Positions 1 through 12,800 of a DNA stretch of 64,000 nt are shown in pieces. The stretch covers positions 30,747,496 to 30,811,495 of the forward strand of contig LS997566.1 of the NCBI GenBank assembly GCA_000469685.2. The letters are read 5' to 3'. The notes under the pieces are model-generated. The model saw only the letters and a list, made by a program, of their open reading frames with translations, was not told the origin of the DNA and did no database searches. The translations under genes and the position numbers were made by a program. The stretch comes from Haemonchus contortus (lineage: Eukaryota > Nematoda > Chromadorea > Rhabditida > Trichostrongylidae). How positions within the stretch are numbered: the stretch's first letter is position 1; the number at the start of each line of letters is the position of its first letter.

Positions 1-340
1 AAGCACGTGACAGGGCCGTCTATGGCCTTGAGAAAGCCCAAGATTTATGTGAATGAGTTCGATGGATACGATGCTGCGCACTTTGTCCATTTCTCGTTTA
101 GATCTCAATCATGCTCTCAAAGAAGAAATTCGGGTTTTCATACTCTTAGCAAGTTCAATGACGTCACAGGTCAGGTACCATCAACATTCGCTACCGTTTC
201 CATTCTGTTCAGGACTTTTGCTTATAAAATAACACGATTAGTAGTAGACGATAAAAGTAGAAGGCTAAAGCTATTCGGCTCTATCAATAAGTCTGCATTT
301 GGTGCACACCCACCCCTTCTCTTCTGGATCTGATAAATTA

Positions 341-750
341 AGGGTCTGCTTCGCCTAGGCTAGTATCGGACCAGAATTTGATTCTCGAACAACGTGTGTG
401 GTAGCGAGCTAATTGACACCATATGGGTGTGGTCCAGTAATAACGCCAAACCCACTAAATGAATTAATGTCTCAAAGGATGATCTTCTGGCGTTGATCAG
501 TCCCGTCTGAGAGATGCGCCCTGCGTTCGAGTTCAATTTGGAATCGCGGTGGCGTTATGAATGTGTATATAGCCTATACAATGACTTGCAGTGCCCAGCC
601 GATGTACAATTCAGAACTTTTATCACCCATGCGAGTTTGGTACCAATTAACCGACCCCGCCTGGGTTGGCCTAGGCGGATATCGACCCGGGATTCCAACC
701 CATGACCATGCGTGTGTGAAGTGCGCCACTTGCCACTGCACCACCTCCGG
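341..750 (-). repeat. tRNA-derived SINE, copy 1
   Basis: Read on the minus strand this starts with a tRNA-like head: a TGGTGCAGTGGCAAGTGGCGC block followed by a GGTTGGAATCCC-type B box near 690-700. A body follows that contains a TTGGTACCAAACTCG motif and the phrase GCAAGTCATTGTATAGGC. The same body occurs at about 2000-2364, 9525-9810, 39400-39815 and 47325-47500. After the body comes a second tRNA-like block (AATTAGCTCGCTACCACAC then a degenerate B box) at about 341-430, which is also present in the 39.4 kb copy. This suggests a two-headed or dimeric SINE. Boundaries are approximate because no clean target duplication was found. Confidence 0.55.
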
Positions 751-1570
751 AAGGGATTCTTCCATGTTAATGAGTCGTACTTTCATACTGACTTCAGAAT
801 ATGTGGGTACTGCACATACAGAATTTGTAGAGGTTCTGTGATGCCCACGTTTGTGAACTATATAAATTTACCAAAAAGTAAGTAATCTAGGAGAAAAGAA
901 GGGTTTTGTTAACAAAGACTCATTCCCGTTAGAAGATATAGCGCGCACCTGAGCTACAAATTACCAGAGCTCTAAGTGAAATATACGGCACAAGTTTTTC
1001 TTTTAATCGATTTTTTCAGGAATTCAGCAATTCACAAAAGATCAAACATTTTTTTAGATCTACATTTCCTCGGGAATCGTTGGTAATGAGCTGTTCCCGA
1101 CTCCCGTCCGTACCCTGGGCTACTCATTCCTTCAGCTCTGGAACAGAGTTGGTGTCGTCCTTTCGCCATTCGTCTTCTATTCGGTGAGGCATTAGCGTTG
1201 AAAAATGAGAAGCGACAGCAGAGAACATCGTCGATCGGCTCGCTAAATACTGGTGAACAGCATTTCGAATAATTGCGAAGAGTTACCTACTTCTTGTCGA
1301 GAAAAGAAACTAATTCTATCTCCTTTGACATACTTTCGGGTGAATGTCAAAATCTATTCTCTTCACGACCTGAATTGCCGAACTGACTGAGCGCTCCGGA
1401 TAGTTGTTTCAATTTCCCAATTAAACAAAGTCCAAAAAGTGACTGAGTCTCACTAACCTCTGTAGAAAGCAATGCCACTTGCATATCACCCCATTCTTAT
1501 CCACACAGCTATTTGACGATGTTGGAACCTCTACACAATGACCTTTGACCCCCTGGAGAGACCGGTAAAC
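751..1570. other. No gene seen between SINE copy 1 and the palindromic element
   Basis: No open frame with recognisable similarity or plausible splice structure was seen on either strand. Composition is ordinary AT-leaning intergenic DNA. Confidence 0.5.
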
Positions 1571-1573
1571 AAT

Positions 1574-1972
1574 GGCATCTTTCATAGTCCACGACCGGTC
1601 GCGCGACCAGTCGCGCGATCGATCGCGCGACCGGTCGCTAGCGACTGGCGACCAGTCGCGCGACTGGTCGCGGACCCATCTCACGAGCGACCGGCGACGG
1701 GTCGCGCGACCGGTCGCGCGACTGGTCGCCAGTCGCTAGCGACTGGTCGCTCGACTGGTCACTTGACTGATCGCGCGGGACCGTCCACGGCGGCACCCAT
1801 AACTAGCGCGGCCTCCTCGACCGATCGAGCGACCAGTGGCGCGATCAGTCAAGTGACCAGTCGAGCGACCAGTCGCTAGCGACTGGCGACCAGTCGCGCG
1901 ATCGGTCGCGCGACCGGTCGCCGGTCGCTCGTGAGATGGGTCCGCGACCGGTCGTGGACTATGAAAGATGCC
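1574..1972. mobile_element. Palindromic MITE with AAT target duplication (CGACCGGTCGCG-rich)
   Basis: The two ends are inverted copies: GGCATCTTTCATAGTCCACG at the left and its reverse complement at the right end. They are directly flanked by a 3-bp repeat AAT (1571-1573 and 1973-1975). Nearly the whole element is one giant imperfect hairpin made of variants of CGACCGGTCGCG and CGACTGGTCGCTAGCGACTGG, around a short unique core near 1770-1830. The left arm carries extra self-complementary units missing from the right arm. A smaller relative with the same outer motif and the same AAT flanks is at 35558-35703. No transposase is encoded, so it is non-autonomous. A 3-bp target duplication fits PIF/Harbinger-like elements, but the superfamily is not proven. 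Confidence 0.75.
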
Positions 1973-1979
1973 AATGCTG

Positions 1980-2364
1980 TGAATTACTGTTTTCTTCCCA
2001 TGAAGCAGTAAAGCCCTAGCCCCTAAAGCAATGAATTCGAGCCCGGCATGAGAACTTTTTTGCCAGTACGGGAGGATAAAGTTTTTTGGCGTCAATCAAT
2101 TCCGTGTGAGGGATGCGCTCCCGCAATCGACTCCCATTCAGAATCTAGAGGCGTAATGAATGCGGTTGTGGCCTATACAATGAATTGCTGTGGCCAGCCG
2201 ATGCATTAGTCAGTGATCTTATCCTCTCAGACGAGTCAGATACCAATTAACCGACCCCTAGGGAAATGGAAGGCTTGGTTGGCCTGGGCGGATATCGGTC
2301 CGGGATACGAACCCGTGACCATGCGTGTGGGATAGTGCGCCACTTGCCGCTAGACCACAACCAC
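1980..2364 (-). repeat. tRNA-derived SINE, copy 2
   Basis: On the minus strand the head has a good pol III A box (TGGTCTAGCGG, complement of 2347-2357) and B box (GGTTCGTATCC, complement of about 2303-2313) at tRNA-like spacing. It is followed by the shared SINE body with GGTACCTGACTCG-like and GCAATTCATTGTATAGGCC motifs. This copy has the best preserved promoter boxes of the family in the window. The 3' boundary near 1980 is uncertain because it abuts the palindromic element. Confidence 0.65.
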
Positions 2365-4170
2365 TCTTCGCAAGTATGTATATTACAATAAATGTGATAC
2401 ATACGTGTGTCTAAACTATCGCTGGTACCCAGAAATATAATTTGCGGTGCTTTTCTTTCGAAAAAATGAGCGCTAACGAGGAGAATGACCTCGGAACCTA
2501 GACAAAGTTCAATCTTATTTGCAATGCAATCATAGGAACCACATCCGGGTCATCCTCCACGCCACATAAAAGACGGCAGCAGATAGATTTCTTCGTTTCA
2601 AGGAAGACCAAATAGGCCGCATGAAAGCATTTGGGGTCAACTTTCTCTCAGAAATTTCTCACAAAGTATTCAATAAGAAGGGATTTCTTTTCCGGCAGCT
2701 TTAGAAGCGCCACGGAGATTCTCCCTGCAACCTCTCACCTCTCACCAGCGCCCGGAACTTTGCTTTTTTTGAAATCTCAGCCCTTGAAGACTTATGACAA
2801 GAATTCTCAGCCCACCATTGTCCTCCTTTAGGATCTCTTCCCGAATTGTCTCAGCCCTACCCCTCATGTAACCGTACTATACCGACCCAACCTCATCATC
2901 GGAGATCTTGTCGCGCGGTCATGTTGCGTCATTTGGGTCTGATGTAAGATGTTACAGGAACAACCAATAGAAACAAAAGCCATAGCGATGAGAGTGGCTT
3001 TGTCATCAAAAAACAGATCTATTGCTTCCATGGCAATAAAAAAAAGATAAAGGGAGAAAAAGCATGCGACTTATTGTCCGTAATAAACAAGCAACCCAGG
3101 AAGCAGCACCGATTCTCAGGAAACGATTCTACACCTCAGCAGTTTCTCCAGCGAAATCGGATCCCACTCAGAAACTGTTTGGTAACTTCCTGAAGACCCC
3201 TGCCTTCCTTGCGGCATTCCACTAAGGGGTTACTATCGATGGCACAAAAGGACCACATTGCTTCATACAAAATTTCCAAGAGCAGGAGTCCAGATGGAGA
3301 GGGCATTGACCTTTCAGGCATTTGTTTAAAAGCTCTAATAAGGCGAAAAGCAGATCTGTTAAAGTTTCAAAACCAATCTGTCTATTTCCTCAGAGAATGG
3401 TGAAGACCGGCTTCATAACAGCGATTAGTAATTATCGGCATTGCAGTCACCATCAGCGCAAGTGCCTTTGCAACTATTGGCATTGACCTCGAGATAAGTA
3501 GGAGTCTCATTGAACAGCAGTGTCTTCTCATGAGAATCCGCTGTGTTGGGGGCCCTGCGTAACTCTGTACTTCTCAGGACTTCAGAACTAAAGAACTCAA
3601 GCTAGGAACAAACCTCTTTTAATATCATATTTGGGCTTTGAAAGCATGAGCTCCTGATAGAAAAAGCACATATTTTTCATATAACTGTGAATGTCAATGT
3701 TATTTTCTTGTCATTACTTCAATTAGACAGAAATCTGTGCTCATTCCTATTTCTTCAAGCCAACGTCGGTCTGCGATCAAAGCCTTCGCCGAAAAAATGT
3801 TGCCAGTCCAGACACAAACTGGCCACACATTCAAATCCAAGACGATGATTAGATAGTAACGTTGACTAGTTAGTGAGACGAGATAGGTGTAGCCCCAGCC
3901 GCCTACAAAAACTGGATGCTTCCAGCCCCAGATCTTACAAAACTGAAAAAAGTAGAAAGTATGTAAGGTTCTACATCTATGTTGCAAAACTTAACCGAAA
4001 CTAGTAAGCTTGCAAAAACTAGTAATAAAACAGGGTAAATTCCACTTTGACAGTACGACCGACAAGGCTGAGCCAGTAAAGATTGCTCCAACTCAGGAAA
4101 CAGCGACAACATTAACAACGGAACCTAAACTAACCACTACAGAAAATCCACCTGGACACTGTGATTTCAG
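2365..4170. other. Stretch without a supported gene
   Basis: Nothing could be assigned with confidence. A short frame near 3160-3225 reads LFGNFLKTPAFL and loosely resembles the segment before TM7 of organic cation transporters. A hydrophobic run lies near 3430-3500. Either could be decayed or missed exons of the MFS-like gene ending at 4383, but no consistent splice path joins them. Confidence 0.35.
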
Positions 4171-4383
4171 ATGGATCTATGGATTGCACTACCGTACTGC
4201 ATTATGAGCGTTTTCTGTTTGATTGATGCACTCGCATTCGAATGTCTACTCCCCGAAACCAAGGGAAAACATCTCATTGAACATATGCCTAAACGTGAAC
4301 AAAGGCTACTAGGAGGTTCGAATCTTACGCCAACTTTTTTTCACTCTCAAGTAAAACTCTCAAAGAATAAGATCGTTTTTTAG
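4171..4383 (+). CDS. Possible terminal exon of an MFS transporter (organic cation/sugar transporter-like)
   Basis: A TGTGATTTCAG acceptor precedes position 4171. The following frame encodes one hydrophobic helix (IALPYCIMSVFCLIDALAFE) immediately followed by LLPETKGKHLIEHMP, and stops at TAG 4381-4383. The L-PET-KG-x-L-x-E motif just after the last membrane segment is the classic C-terminal signature of SLC22/sugar-porter major facilitator proteins. An AATAAA lies at about 4493-4498. Upstream exons were not recognised in 1-4170, so this may be a partial annotation, a gene with distant exons, or a pseudogene. If real, it is tail to tail with dre-1 on the other strand. Role, if functional: a membrane solute carrier. 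Confidence 0.38.
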   Translation: MDLWIALPYCIMSVFCLIDALAFECLLPETKGKHLIEHMPKREQRLLGGSNLTPTFFHSQVKLSKNKIVF

Positions 4384-5607
4384 GACGGAAGTATCGTCAA
4401 AAAGAGGAAAATTCGGAACAATTGATATCCCCACCAATCAACGATCTGCCTGCATGAATCAGCACTAGACCGGTAAACAAAGTGGCAAACAAAATAAAAG
4501 TATATCTCAGATTTATTACGCATTTCAATAACATCTTCAATTTTCCCCAAAGAAAATCCAGAACGTTGTTCTTCGCAACGATCAACTTTGGAAAAGAAAG
4601 GAGAAATCACATATAGCGATGCACATTTTGAGACTAAAAAGATCGATCCACTATAAAAACTACGTGTACTTACAGCAAATGATGGTAACACGAAAAAAAA
4701 ACGGATGAAATACAAGGAAAAAAGGCAGCGGACTCATATCTGAAGAGAGGTGCGAGGCAACAAGACAATATCAGCTTTAAAATATCCATGAGACGCGGGC
4801 CTATCCGAAAAGAGGAAAATGCAGCAAACTAAGCTATCAAAATTTCAAAGAACAAAACGAAACGAAACACAAAAAAATAAACGAGCAAAAGCAAAATAAG
4901 AACGTTTGACGATGTTCGTCAAATGAAAGCGTGCTTTAACAAATAAAAACACCTAGGGTACAAATAATATCGTCCTAACATACTCAACTAATCGAACATG
5001 AACGTTGTTTTCCGTTATTCAACACACATAACACAAAACTCAAACAACATGGATGAGTTACCATTAAGAATGAGAAAATAATGAAAGAGCTAGTAGCATT
5101 AGAATCTGAGTACTAGTAAAGAACACAACGCTTCATCGATCGAAAGATGGGGTAGAACCTGTGTAAAGTCAATAAACTTTAAAGTATAAGTATGTACGTA
5201 GCTATGACATGTAATGCCGATGCTAGGTACTCTAAATATCCACCGAGATGGCTGCTGAAATAAAAAGGGACAGCGAAGAAAATGATGAATGAAGGGGGAT
5301 AGCAGTTGGTTTACAGAAACGCACACGTGTTAATCACATCTGAGGAAAGAAAAGACTTATCAAGTAGGCATTTGGGCTCAACTCGAACGGCGGCGTCTAT
5401 CACAGATATGGAGAATCAATATTATGCGCGACATACATGGATAGTGAACTGAGTAGTATATATCCCCTTGTTTTGCTCGTCACGAATGACGAAGAATATC
5501 AGGCATAGATACAATTCGAAGAGATCGTAACAACGAAAGACGACGTTCTGGGCAGTGATGATGCAGGGCTCACCAATGACAGCGATTCACACTGAACATT
5601 ACCTTGA
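4384..5607. other. Intergenic region between convergent gene 3' ends
   Basis: AT-rich DNA between the possible MFS exon (plus) and the dre-1 stop codon (minus). No other gene was recognised. Confidence 0.45.
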
Positions 5608-6884
5608 TCACAACATATTCGGCGTGTCCGAGCCAGTGGGCGTTGCTGAATCGTAAACGGTGTCGTTGTCCCGCACTTCTGTTTGCAGACGACACTGGTG
5701 TTCCAACGTGCCAGCTCCACAATCACAGAAGAATCTGCAAAGACGACCAGTTGATTGAGCTCTGGTAACTCAAACGTAGTTGTGTCATCTTATACGTGAA
5801 CGACGAATAAGATGATAGAACAAGACAAAGAAATAAGCTTTAAAAAAGCGATTTTTCACTTGAATGTCGTGATGAAGTTGTTTAATGCTTACGTTCTCCG
5901 TTACGACACTACCACTACGGTTTTACCAATCTTTACATTAATAATGAAGAGATTTGCAGCCATTTCGTTCAATTAGCCTTATTAGTGTTGCTATTGCACT
6001 GACTAATAATTCGAATTTGGCTTAGGTTCCAACGACTTTCCACCTCTGCGGCTATTCTTTCGATGGTGTAGTGCCCCGCTCATCTCAAAGACACGCGCAA
6101 GATCGCAAGTTTCAATCGGTACTGATAGATCGAAATCATCGGTTACTACGTGAGAATTCGTGATCTACTTCCTGTAACGAGCTTGAGCAGTATTTTTTTC
6201 TCAACTTATGTGTTGATCCGGCGCAGGATTATAGATTATCGCACACACCCTCTTATCGTCGTACCCTCATACAACACTATAAAAAAACTAGTTTAATTTG
6301 TGAGGAAGGGAGACATAAAGCCATATCCATGTAACACTTCATGATTCACGCAGGTAGACTCGGCTTTTTCGCCACGGACTCATCATCCTGCATAAATCTC
6401 ACCACTCAGTTGCGTCGATCAATTACAATTAAACGTTTGCAAACCACTTCTTTGCATAACCATTTCACGCACGTCCCAATGCGATAGGGTTTCGAGCCCT
6501 CTTCAAGAATTAGGCATAGCAGAGAATCGTATAATATAACTATGTAAGAATAAACTTGTACATCGACCTACCGATCATGACGAACGAATTCAACGGTATG
6601 CCCACGATGACAATTTTTGATACAGTTGATACAGATCGCATTTCGATCAGTGGTATTGCAGCTGACACATCTGTAATAAGGACATGATAGTTTGAAGAGA
6701 GATAGTACCTCTTTAGAACTAGGAACAAGAGCTTACCGGTAGAAATCGTGCATCGGGAACGACGTACAGCTGCTAATCTTGAATAGACACTGGCCTCGTC
6801 CGACGGCTCGCTCTACCGCGTTATGATTGTCGTAGATTTTGTTGTCGCGTAACACGGGTTTCACATCAGTAGCAAGGCAGAGCC
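5608..6884 (-). other. dre-1: dre-1 C-terminal UBR-type zinc finger exons
   Basis: Three exons (6884-6737, 6670-6572, 5734-5608) encode the end of the protein. Visible metal-ligand candidates are the Cys and His residues in [28 protein letters not shown] and FFCDCGAG, in the order expected for the UBR box of FBXO11. The last 20 residues are acidic/Ser-Thr-rich and end in NML before TGA (5610-5608). The 837-bp intron before the last exon contains no recognised feature. Confidence 0.9.
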
Positions 6885-9800
6885 CTAGAAGAGAAGGTGT
6901 ATAGTCGCAAAAATCAGACCTTCAGAACAATTCTACAACAAAAGGGGTAACAGCAAGTACCTCCAAATTTGTTGTGGAAAAGTTGATTCGCCTCCAAAGT
7001 TGCTGATGCGCCATTTGTAATTTCTACTCCAGCAGCTTTACCCTCGAAAATGCGATTTCGACGAAGCGTTGGATTCGATTCAGTTGATATCAACACTCCT
7101 GCTTGCGCATTGCGATAAATATCGTTGTCTTCAAGCAAACCTAAATTGTATCGATTGAAAATCAGTAAACAGGAATATCAAGAAATACTTGTTGAAGGAA
7201 TGGTATTTCATTGATAAGAGAGATCTAACTCGCCTCTTCCATTGTTGAAAATGCAAACTCCGCCATCGCGCCCATCGTAAATTTTGTTCCTTCGAAGTGT
7301 GGGATGACTGTCTGTTTTGATCCAAACGCCAGCCATAGCATTATCGAAAATTTCGTTATCTGAAGAAAATTGATTGCAGTTTGAGGTGCTTATTCTTGCA
7401 CTAAATTTTATCTGAGAGATTGAATATTTTAAGAACAAAAAGATGACTGCTCCACGCATACCTTCCAACATCCCCAAACCGCCGTTGTAAACCAATACAC
7501 CACCATTTTGACCACCCCAAATACGGTTTCTCGTAATCTTTGGATTTGAACCGGTTCTGAAAACACCGAATTTAAAAACTGCCATTGAAAAATCAGCCGA
7601 ATAACTCACCGAATTTGAACACCGGAATAAAGATGATTAAATATGTCGTTCTCCTCCAAAAGACCGTGCCCATTGTCGTAGAAGTAAACGCCGACCTTAA
7701 CATCAGTTTTTCATCACGGAGCAGTCAGTAAAGTAGAGCAATCGCTGCCATACCTGTTTTCCAGAATGGATTCTGTTCTTTCTCAAAATAGGGGAAGAAC
7801 CTGTCGTAACCCAGATACCAGCAAGGGTGTTACCATAAACCTCATTCTCTTCAATGAGACCCTTTCCCTTCTCGTGCTGCAAGAGTTTCAACGATGGATT
7901 GACTTAACCAAAGTGAAGTTCAATCGAATATCAAGAAAATCGATAATCGGAGTAAGACACTTCTGCAGCAAAAAAGAAGCAATTCATACCACATAAATTC
8001 CACCGTGCAATCCATCATGTATTTTATTTAGTCGCACAATCGGATCACTGCATGTTCGTATTTGGATACCTGCTAGTGCATTCCCATAGATGTTGTTGTG
8101 TTCAATAAGACCCCGGCCTACAAAAGCATCTCATAAGTATAGAAGCGAACCTTCCGTAAACTAACATATGACTAATTAGACCTACCGTCACCGAAAATAT
8201 AGACGCCTCCTTGTTGCCCAGCATAAATTTCGTTTTTTCGAATAGTCGGATCCGAACTGCCCGTGATCCAGATGCCAGCGAAAGCATTTGAATATATACG
8301 ATTCTCCATGAACCTTCCGCGTCCTGGAAGCGATTAAAATTGTAAATCGTGGCAAACTAATGCGGATTACAAACAGAATTTCAACTTGACTGGTGTATCA
8401 CGGTTTCTCTCACCCTTGAAACCGCAAACAAGTAAATGTCACACATCAGCACTACACTACTTTCGAAACCATTGTGTGTGAAGGGACTCAGTCCAGTTGT
8501 TATATACCATACCAGCCATATCCAGTCAGCTTATTCGCTTAACGCTAAAGTCAGATACAACACCCATGTTCCAATTTCAGCCTTTCAAGCACCCCTCACA
8601 ATCTATATGGTAATGTAGTCTATCCAGCCTATCTTCTTACATGGATAGCAACTTGATAGATTGCAGCACGATTGAAATGCAAAAACGAATAACGGCAGAA
8701 TTAGTTGAATGAAGGCAATAAAAAAGATGTTCCAACACGAACATTTACTCCTCGAAATAAATTCTTTAAAGAAAACTTATGGTAAACAAATTAACCTTCA
8801 GTAACTTCTTTTTAACGAAATGACTCATGCCAAAAAAAATGGGTTGGTTCCGGGCTGTCCCAGAGGCACCACATGAGTTCGAATATGATGAAACATACCT
8901 TTCTCATGAATGTAGATCCCACCGGTCAGACCATGATGAACCTCGCAATGTACAACGGTTGGATTAGCATTATTCTTGACCTCAATGCCGGAGATACGAT
9001 TTGAATGAATGTTACATTTTTCGAAGTAGCCCATGCCATATCTGAAATAAATCTCTTCATACGCTGCAAATCCTTAGCATTTAAATGTGAAATTCATGTT
9101 AAGCTCCTCCTGTTCGAAAAGATCTAAGGAGTTGTAATTACTATACCTTTAATGTAACCTTTATAATAAAATATATTAGAAATAATACACATATTAGAAA
9201 GGCAATGATAGCCAGTGCCGTTTCCTTCAATAATCTTTCCATCTTTTTGATCGCCACGGAAACTTAGGCTTACTGGCTCGAGATTTCCTAACAAACCTTT
9301 CCATTAATCCTTCCATTGATGTTAAGTTCTTAGCCTTAAAGCTACTTTAAAGCGGCCCAAACAAATGCAGCCGGGATTTAGTGATGGATGGCCCAGAGCA
9401 CTCTCGCCCTATTCTAAATATTTCCGTTGAATGTTGAGGTTGATGAAATGTTGAAATCCATTTCTTTTCAGCAGGATTATTTTCGTACGATTCCCAACAA
9501 GTGCAGAGCTACCATTTGCAGAAAGTGATGTAGTGGCAAGTATCGAACTATCTCACACGCATGGTCACGGGTTCAAATTCCGGATCTACATCCGCCTAGG
9601 CTAATCAGCCTTCCATGCCTACCAGTTAGACGGTACCATACTCGCTGGAAGAATAAAAGCACTGGCTTGTACATCGGTTGACTACCGCAAGTCATTGTAT
9701 CGATCAGACACGCATTCAATACAGCACTACGATTCTGCATCGACATTGAATGAAAGAAAGGGCACCCCTCAGACGGGAACGATTAAAGCCCCGAAGACTT

Positions 9801-12800
9801 CATCTTTTCACCCTTTACTCAAATACTTGACAAAACATTTGGAAAACTCTAACAATCTCCACAACTTTAACGCCTCGTTGATTATCCTTCTGTTCGATAG
9901 CTTCAGAATTGCATACATAGAATAAGTGAAAAATCGGCTTTGAAGTCTAGGGAATAATTTAAGCTTTAACCCAATAAATGACTCACTCGAATGTGAATAC
10001 TCCGACATCTTTTCCATGATGAATGTGACACCTTCTGAAGAATGGATTCGCTTGATTCTTCACCCAGACTCCGGCTAACGAATTCCTGGCAATTTCACAG
10101 TCTTCGAATTGTCCCTGAAGTAGTTTTTTTTTTAATTCGAAGAATATATACGAAAGATGACAATAACTAACTTGAGCTCCATCCGTTATATAGATGCCAA
10201 CGTTTTCACAATCGGTGATTGTGCAATGCCTCACCTGAACAAATCAATTTTTTACTCGAAACAATGGACCTCGAAAAAGTGCAGTCAAGCGATTTCAGAC
10301 AAGGTTTACTTTTGGGTTAGCTGCTGTTCGTTTCACACATACAGCTGCTCCTACAGAAGACGTAGAATTAATGTGACAGCGATCAATCAGCGGGGACGTC
10401 TCTTCCGTTACCTAAAAACGCGGTTAACAAATTGCTTAGAAAAGGATAAATGCAATGACTTGTCATCGTAGGATGAGAATGACGTAAATTAAACGTGAGG
10501 AATTTTTTTTGAACTACGCACGGCCCTGACAACGCTCAAGTTAAAGGTGGATCCTAACATAATTCGAACCCGAAATTTACGAACCTGTAGTGCATAGTGC
10601 TGTTGATGAGGGACTGCAGGAGGTGCTTTGTCTGGATTGAATCGTAGGGTTAAGTATCCGATGTATGCGCCAGTCGATCCCTCCACGAGAGTTATCGTCG
10701 TATCGTCTCGTTGCTCAACCACTACCGCTTTATTGATCGGACATTGAGAGCCTAGAAATAGGGTAGTTATAAGTTTACGCTTCACAATAATTTGTTTTAA
10801 TTGATCTTCTTTGCAGGCTACAAACTGTAGGATGCGGATTTAGATATCGATATGTGAATAATTAAATAAACAAATGAGTTTATAGCAGGAATCGGGACAA
10901 TTTTGTCAGCATTTGAAGTGGCATCGAATTTGTTCCCTCTCGAATGTCGACATCCGCTTTCTCCTTATATTCAAAAAGCCAAAAAGCGTTAAAGTAGGAA
11001 CTTCAAAGCGGAATATGAGATAAAGAGGAGAAATATTTCGAAAAAATTGCTTTCAAATCTTCTCACACATTTAACCTATTGCTCCAAATCATTTCTCACA
11101 TATACTCATACTATACCAAGTAAGCGCATGGTATAGTATGAGCGCTAGAACTTAAAACGGCCGGAATGGAAGGGCCAACCATATCACTCCTTCTTCTTCG
11201 TAGTCCTCCGTAACTCCTTCACTATTCGCCCGTATTGATTGATTCTACCCCATAGATATGATCCCTCGCTCGCCCCTCACAAAGCAACTATGCTTGTATT
11301 TTGTAAACAACAACTAAGGACGTCTTGCTTAAAGTTTCGGAAACCACGCGCTCAATCTTAGCGAAAAAACCAGGATTACTTAGCGGGTCACACCAAGGTC
11401 ACAGTCCCGAGACGATCCGAGTGCGAACAAGGCCTTGACCTGATTTGAACAAGACATCTATATAGAATGGAAAATGTGAGGTAGTGGTGATGGCTCATCT
11501 CTGGTGAATAATTTCGCCCACTGAAACAGTTCCGAATAGAATTGCGTGACTCTGTCTCCGCCTAAAAGCGCCAGGACAGTCTGATCGACTCCACTAATCG
11601 TCACAGCACTTCAAATCATCATAACATATGAATGAAATCATCACAAATTGGGCCGAGTGAAGACTAATAAGCAGCATATTGATTTTCAGACGAGAGAATC
11701 CTTAAAGCCAAGGATAGCAGTTATGCGACTCGAAATTGACCACCCTCATCGTTACAAGCTTATTTCAATTCTAGTCAAGAGAGATTGATCGATTCATTCA
11801 TGCGAAATATGTTTCTATCACACAATCGTTGATTTCTGAGCCTCATTCATATTTGACAATTACAGTCACTACCAAGAAACGCTAGATATCAACTTCTGTT
11901 GGTGATTTATGCGAAGCAACTGTAGCCAATAGATGCCTTCTTTCGGCTAGTTCCAGCGGAAACGTGCGCAATAAGAGGCGACAGGAATAGCAACGCGCAA
12001 ACATTCGTTATTTGCGACCCTCGAACAGCCAAAATCGCAAGAATGACGAGAATGCTATATATACGTATACATACAGTATACGTGTTACGTATATCATATA
12101 ATTTGAAAATATCATACATAATATATATCTCAGAAACGTATACAAGCATATTTACAGGATTATATACATATCTAATGAATTCACCACCAAAAAAGAAAAG
12201 ACAAAACTTAGTAAATCGAATTCAAAAACTTACTGGCACCGATTATCTGTATAGGGGTGCTGATCAAAATCGGCTCCGGGAAGTAATGCCCAGTATGCAG
12301 AAGAATCAACTTCTCACGTTCTGGTTCAGCATCGAGAAATCTGCAACGAGCACACTAGCGAGAAGAAAAAGTAATCAATGAAAAACAACTGACTGAAGGG
12401 CTTGGGTAAGGGTTTCAAAATGCGGAATGTTCCTCCCAATGTGGCCTTCATAGATATGAACGTATCGAGGGCGAACATGAATAGCATGCCGCTGAACAGT
12501 GCACAATACGATGAAATCAAACACCTTTATCTAAATATAATAAAAACGTACCAGCTGTCGAAAACTTTCCTTCCACGGGTTCAAGGTACCTCGCCACTTA
12601 TGTGGTTCTCGTAACTCGAACTTCCCGTGGGTTGGATGGTACATGGGTACTGTGTATTCGAATGCGCCTTGATACAATGTTTTCCTGAATGCAAATTACA
12701 TGGATTTAAAGCATTCAGGAAGAAATGAACTGAATCAGATTGTTAAAACTCACCATAAATTAACATCATTAGATATCCGATAAAATCTACCGGACACTCC

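Noticed and set aside
1538..2095. Arg/Ser/Thr-rich frames on both strands (up to 119 codons)
   Set aside because: They are translations of the palindromic MITE and adjacent SINE; low complexity and symmetric on both strands.
2290..2365. Possible functional tRNA gene
   Set aside because: A and B boxes are present, but no acceptor-stem pairing or anticodon arm forms, and the sequence continues into the shared SINE body seen in other copies.
10310..10411. An extra intron in dre-1 using the TTCTGTAG acceptor before 10350
   Set aside because: The region is open straight through in the correct frame ([11 protein letters not shown]), matching the conserved protein, so no splice is needed.
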